DNA of 64,000 nucleotides from Alviniconcha marisindica (Eukaryota; Mollusca; Gastropoda; Provannidae): the NCBI GenBank assembly GCA_018857735.1, contig JABMCL010001551.1:362501-426500 (forward strand), given 5' to 3'. Made by a program: the position numbers and the translations under genes. The notes beneath the pieces were generated by a model. The model searched no databases, was not told the DNA's origin, and saw only the letters and a program-made list of their open reading frames with translations. Shown piece after piece: positions 58,337 through 64,000 of the stretch (positions are counted from its first letter, which is position 1; the number at the start of each line of letters is the position of its first letter).

Positions 58337-61166
58337 CGTGTGTTTCCATATAATGCCTTATGTAAATTGTTTTGGTAGGACTGTACTCCGAGCATGCAAA
58401 TACAATTATCTGTCTCTAAGAAAAAGTGAACTCAAAAGTACACCCTGACTGCAAAAAGCAACCTGTGTGACTATTGTACAAAGTTAACTAGATTTGAAAT
58501 GAACCTGTCAAGAAAATACAACCTGGACCTTTCCAATGGCCCTGAAACCTTGAAATAAAATCAAGGTAATCAAATCTGGTATTTATAAACATACACGAGT
58601 TCTAAGGAAGTAGCAATCATGCAAAGTTTGAATGACTTTGAGAAAAGGCCAATGTGAAGGTTTTTGTTGAGTTAGGACACCAAAATGCTACCCTGAATTC
58701 AGAATAGTTATCAAAGCCCAAAATAGCATTACAAGCCCAATCTAGCCCCAAGCTTACCATTTTAAATACAAAACTTTACTGTGACTGGACCAGAATGAAA
58801 AAAACAAATTGAGTATCGTCAAGCATTTTACATTCATCATATTTATACATTGTCCAATAAAAGTACAATGATTAACGTTTGCCACAAATGGACGGCCCAA
58901 CACTGACGATCACAAAGACGCATTATTTTCAGCAAGTCAAAAAAACTGTGTGAAGTGGGCAAAAAAGGAATAATGTACCTATCAAATTAAGGATAAAAGA
59001 GGTAACACAAATGCACTATTCTTTTCTTTCATTTACACCACATTGTTGCTATTGCTGTTGAAGTTAATTTGCTGCTGCTGTGTCTTGCTAAATCCAGCTG
59101 TGTTGTGCCTTGCTGAATCCAGTTGTTTACCAACAATCAGGTGCGGTGTTGGGCTTTCATTTTGTTCCATCGAGCTGGTTACTATTACTGAATATAATCC
59201 TAACATGGGCAAGAAGACCTCACTCCAGTATCAATTATCAGCCTGCCCCCTAACGTTTGTATTACAATTATCCTTGGTTATGCCCCAGCCTCAAACACTG
59301 ACAGATAGTAGTCCATTTTCTGCTGGTGCCATGCACAAAGGGAAGGTGAGATGGGACTGGTGATGACATAACCAACTATGGCACAGACACAAGGGGGTAG
59401 GCTGGCAGTCAATACTTGGGGTGTGACTGTGAGGCAAGAGAATGCAACAAACTGAACTGCAGCCACAAGGGAAAACAAGCAAAACAAAAACAAAACAAAA
59501 TAGCACCCACACAAACACCCACATGTGTGTGCGCACGCGCACGCACACACACACTCCGAGCATCACTTTCTGGCACCTTTCTCCAAACTCTGCCAGATCT
59601 GGTTACGCCACTGAAGGGGCACTCTTTATCTCCACGCAGCTGTCCACTGAAGCAGTCAGCGCCCTCCGAAAGGTTTGGGTACTGATAAGACTGTGGAAGC
59701 AACCTAACACCCAAGCATCCACATAAACATGAGACGCATCCACCCCAGGGTAAAAAGAAAAGTACCATCTCGATTCAAACGATTTTGGTTTTATTTGAGA
59801 TGGTGTAAGCAACATGGTCAGTTACAAAACAAACATCTGATATAATCTGAGTTGTTTGTAACAAACTTACTACTGTTTGAGCACCAACAAAAAAACTGCT
59901 TGTTAGCTGACAGTTTTCTGGGACCTATGGCATAACTAAATACGGCAGTGGTTGAAGAAAGGATGTTATAAACCAGTGCTTGGAGTTTGACACACACTCT
60001 CTCTCTCTCTCAAAAGTCAAAACAAAAACTGCAGTCACAGCTACAGTGACATTAACTATGGCCTTCCCATGGGCAAAAAAAATGGGCTTCTAAAAAAAGC
60101 ATTACATTTTTTTTTTTAAAGCAATTCTTGAACACTAAATAGATTGCTAAAAAATCTTTTCCTTGATCTACATGAACCTAAAAACATTCTGTAAACAAAG
60201 CAAAACTAGAAACTATGACTGAGCTTTTTTTCCCTCCAGACAAATAACATTCATAATGTATATAAAAAATATAAAAAAACGCAAATACTTCTCAGTAATA
60301 CAAGAACATCAATTCAGACAGCGAGAAACTGAAATGAGCATTACTGAGATTTATTCAGATTTAAGTAAAAGCTATCTGCAAAACAAATAAATGAATAAAC
60401 TACCTCCTTTCAAACATGGATTTATTATTGAACTCCGTAAAAATGGTAAAAAAACAAATCATGCAATATGTCCACAAAAATTTTGGTAATGTTTTCAGAT
60501 GGCAAAAACAAATCTGACATTAATGCCCTAAACCACAGAAAAAAGCAAACAACCCAAAAATATTATTACACACACACACACACACACATTACAGCTCAAT
60601 GTCAAATAGTAAAATGTACATCTCCAAAGTGTCAATGCCCAGGCACATGTAAGGAGGTAAGGGTGAATCATCAACCACTGTTTACACACGAAGATCAAAT
60701 ACTCAGTTGCCTCATAAATTTCAGAATGGAAAAGAAAAGAAAAATCATTAATTACTACCTTTCAAACTCTCACATGACTTTAAAAAAATTGTCAAAAGCA
60801 CTACTATGAGCTGGCAAAATTTGACACAGATTATTACTAATACTATGCAGAACTTCAAAACTTGCTGAAACAGCATCTAGCATTTATTTCTGAAAAACAC
60901 CAGAACTAGGACTTTTGTCAAGATAAGGAATGCACAAATTATTACCACTAAGTATAGGATACATCAAAGTTATCTGCAGCCCAATGCACATGATCATGTC
61001 CATTGCAACAATCATACAAAGTATAAACTCATCTGTCAAGGAAAGACAACTTTCAGCTGCAGCTTGCCAATAAAGCCATGACCTTGGAATTCGATATGGG
61101 TCACAAAAACTGGTATAAAGTATACAAAAATGAAGAGAGCTTAGCAGTACACAATTTAAGCTCTCA

Positions 61167-61167
<1 letters not shown>

Positions 61168-61215
<48 letters not shown>
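61168..61215 (+). repeat. (AC)n microsatellite
   Basis: About 24 pure AC units. Confidence 0.95.
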
Positions 61216-61219
<4 letters not shown>

Positions 61220-62258
61220 CACAAGTTAATACTTAGCAAACTCTTTGTACCCAGAGCTCTTAAAAACATTTAGACATGACAAAAATCATATCCATGATCT
61301 TGTCAAAGTATGTAAATCATGCAAAGCTTGAATCTGACCAAAAAAAAGAATTTATCAAGAAATGAAACTTGCACCTTTATCTTTCTGATGCTCCCATCAC
61401 CTAGAAATTAGGTCAAGGTCACCAAAATTGGTGTGTGTAAAGATCAGTGAATGTTACCATTATGCAAATATTAAAGATCTTTCTCAGTGAGCATACCAGA
61501 AAAACCAATGTTAAAGTATGACCTTCACCACCTAGATGAACACTGTTCGTCTACAAACTGCACACATTTTTCTCATGCTACTCTAAAAATAACATTGATG
61601 GTTGGGGAAAGAAAAACAGTAACTTGCCAGAAACACTTTCATATTAACAATATTAAGCTTTGGTTCCTGGTAAAATGTGGTGGTGAAAACTGTAACCCAC
61701 TTGAAAACAAGACATTAAATAATTTTCAGTTTCAATTCTCAAAAAAACGTCAAACTAAAAGCCAAATTATAAAAAGAGCAAAAATATGCTGACAGCACAT
61801 GAGGCCATCAAAATTACTTTTTGAAACCTTAAAAATGTCTTGAAAAACTGAGAGAGAGAAAAAATCCCCCTTAATCTTCATTGCATTTTGTAAGCACCTT
61901 GGGCTCATCTGATATCAGGCACCAAACATATCTTTTATTATTATTAAAGGTAAAACACAAGCAAAATGGGCAATAAGGGCTTTTGTGGCATTGAATTTTT
62001 TTCTTACATTGGATTTTATTTTAGAGGAGTTCAGTTTACACAAGTTCTGATAAAGTGTCATCAAATGTGATTATCTAAACATCTGCTCCATTCTGCCATA
62101 CAGCACATTCCCTTCACAAATCATCCACACATCAGCTGACCCAACTCAACCCTTCAAGAAAATACCCAATACTCTGTCTGTCCTCTTCTTATACAGAGTG
62201 AAATCAGTCTTGTTCTGCATCACATTACCAACATGCAGTAACAAAAACAAGTCAGTAT

Positions 62259-62533
62259 TTAAATGTTGGCATAAAGCCTCATCTGTGCTTGCATCTCATC
62301 CATGGAGCTGATGCCAAACTGCTCCTGTCGCTCCTGCATTAATCTGAAGATTTCTGCAAGCTGTTCCTGCTGTCTCTGCCTCTCCTCTGCAATTTGTTCT
62401 GGTGAAAGGCCTTCACATATCTTGCGTGTTGTCACATCCTGTTTTACCTTCTTTATCTCTCCTTGGATGTGCTCACAGTAGTACACAGGATCAATGGAAC
62501 TTGCAGGTTCCCCTGTTGTGCAGTCTCCCGATT
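62259..62533 (-). CDS. Last coding exon of an MXRA7-like gene (partial)
   Basis: Encodes about 91 residues ending LSPEQIAEERQRQQEQLAEI, FRLMQERQEQFGISSMDEMQ, AQMRLYANI and TAA. The end of human MXRA7, as recalled, is TKEELEEEQRVQKEQLAAIF...MSDGDVQEQLRLYDM, a clear match in spacing and charge. Known: MXRA7 is a small single-pass membrane protein with a coiled-coil C-terminus and poorly defined roles in matrix remodelling and differentiation. Here the C-terminal part is Glu/Gln-rich and helical. The acceptor is probably CCAAAG at 62534-62539, phase 1, which is weak in pyrimidines. Upstream exons, which should hold the membrane segment, were not found before 64000. Confidence 0.7.
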
Positions 62534-64000
62534 CTTTGGACATAAAAAGTAATTGAAAACAAAATGAGTTACTAATTGTAACAAAATTTAAAACAAACAA
62601 AACAATCTTCTATTACAGTATTTGTTCTAAGCATGTGTGCAGAAACAACAAATTTTAAAGTTTTAAAGTACAAGAACACATATAATGGTTTGCTTACATA
62701 CTTGACAAAACATTTGCTTATGTAGTTAACAAAACTAACATACTGTTGGTGGTGAGGGAGGTGGTGGTTCTTTTTATGTATACACTAATACAAAGAGAGA
62801 CAGACAGAGACCAACAGAGAGAGCGTAAGATATAATCAAATTAAGGTATTTCTCACGTCTTGAAAATAATGTAATCTTTAAAACAAATAAAGACCGCACA
62901 TTTTACTTCTATTTTATCAATTCAGTTATTATTTGGACACTTTATTCATTCCTTGCCTGAATTTGGGTTGCCCTGTCTGAGACTAGCTAAGGCTACTGCA
63001 GCCACAAGAGCAGTGCTTCACAGTCCTTCTCATACTGGTGTACAAACTACAATGTTTACCAATTGTGAATGTGATGCATTTCAATGGGGAATAATTGCAC
63101 AAACACAGAAATCAAACCAGGGGTCCCAGTAACACACAAATTTGCATTACTAACCCAACAGAACTGAGAAGGATGCCCTCAACCTACTTCTGGGAGGTCC
63201 CCCAGTGCACTAAAAAATTCCAGGCACTTGATGTGGGGTTTTTTTAAAGTCCAGACCTGCTGTTGCTGACTGACACTGACAACTTAGGTAAAGAAATTTG
63301 TCACTCTTGGTTTGAGGTCCTGTCATTTGCAAGAGCCTGAACTGCTGAAGAGGGGTGTACACACTACTTTTTTTGTACCACTCACTCTGTCTCAAAACCA
63401 GCAACATCGGCCCTGTATTTGACAAGTACACATTCTCCCAAACCTCAAGACTATACACAATAGTTCACATTAGTGAGACACAAATATGTGGACCACAGAA
63501 AATTCCATGTTTTTTTAATTGTTATTGTTGGCAAATGGGCGGATCACAAAGCCAGTAACAAGTTAACAAACATGTCAAGTAAGTCGTAAGGCAAGCCTAT
63601 TTCTATTACCAAAGTTTACCAAAGAAAAAACAAAACAAAAATGGTAATATCCAAGGGGACGGTCGGAAATTCCTGGGGCATTTTAAATGCCATTATGGGT
63701 AACAGATACCATGTGGATCACTCATATAAGTCATACAGGGTCATATCTTGCGAATGAAGTGAACATTTGCAACAAAAGTAAGTGTAAAATAATGGGTGAG
63801 TACACGATCGACTGTTTTGCCGACATCAGCACTCAGGAAGCGTCACGCACGGTTACTAACTTACTGGAAAACTAGATCTAGATTAAAATAATTAATGTCT
63901 GAAATTAATTAATTAATACATGCACGCCGAAAAACACAAATACGACAAAATTTACTTTTCTGTTTTTGTTGCAAATTTGGGGTTTATTCACTTGATATGA
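62534..64000. other. Right edge, probable intron of the MXRA7-like gene
   Basis: No exon recognised. A SINE-like head (B-box-like GGTTTGATTTC on the - strand at about 63107-63117) lies near 63.0-63.2 kb. Confidence 0.4.

Larger units (their letters stand above)
52626..62258. other. Gene-free interval before the MXRA7-like exon
   Basis: About 9.6 kb without supported genes. It contains microsatellites (53.36, 58.28, 61.17 kb), two LINE tail fragments (53.66-53.94 and 58.1-58.4 kb), a SINE 3' piece (56.32 kb) and a dispersed repeat copy (55.89 kb). Part may be 3' UTR of the MXRA7-like gene. Confidence 0.55.

Overview
This is animal nuclear DNA. Its genes have many short exons with GT-AG introns, it is rich in (AC)n microsatellites and poly(C)/poly(G) tracts, and it carries many SINE, LINE and DNA-transposon remnants. 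The repeat types (tRNA-derived SINEs with TTACTTACT tails, TTAA-flanked MITEs) and the degree of protein divergence suggest a lophotrochozoan, probably a gastropod mollusc. That assignment is an inference and is not proven by the sequence.

Four protein-coding genes can be supported. (1) 437-16006, + strand: a complete 11-exon protein disulfide isomerase (PDIA1/P4HB type, 500 aa) with signal peptide, two CGHC active sites, an acidic tail and an RDEL ER-retention signal. (2) 28009-18865, - strand: a complete 12-exon orthologue of C12orf4/FERRY3, a subunit of the Rab5-effector FERRY complex. The exon phases close to exactly 552 codons plus stop, the length I recall for the human protein. (3) 52496-38474, - strand: a complete 8-exon TspanC8 tetraspanin (287 aa, eight cysteines in the large loop), closest by eye to TSPAN33. 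(4) 62533-62259, - strand: the last coding exon of a gene whose C-terminus resembles MXRA7; the rest lies in or beyond the right edge. The first two genes are convergent, with candidate poly(A) signals about 220 bp apart near 16.8-17.0 kb. The other two lie head-to-tail on the - strand.

Layout: 1-436 is a CpG-rich PDI promoter with ER-stress-like motifs. PDI introns hold a SINE split by a piggyBac-like MITE (2.3-3.3 kb), a broken hAT-like transposase fragment (3.7-4.5 kb), a 1-kb element with CAGGGGTCGCGC inverted ends (6.4-7.4 kb) and an older CpG-decayed relative of it (10.6 kb). FERRY3 introns hold several tandem arrays, including a 42-bp array copied from the exon 8 3' end together with its splice donor, and a duplicated exon 7 acceptor. 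28-38 kb has no gene that I can support. The tetraspanin introns contain a 24-copy 31-bp minisatellite, a block of diverged tandem repeats, a second TTAA-flanked MITE and a full-length SINE. 52.5-62.2 kb is non-coding apart from LINE tail fragments.

The four genes do not form a pathway. PDI works in the ER lumen. FERRY3 couples early endosomes to mRNAs. TspanC8 proteins escort ADAM10. The most unusual features concern splicing: two 3' splice sites sit directly against (GT)n microsatellites, and several tandem duplications in FERRY3 copy exon/intron boundaries. I found no CRISPR array, operon, tRNA gene, rRNA gene or clearly new enzymatic system.
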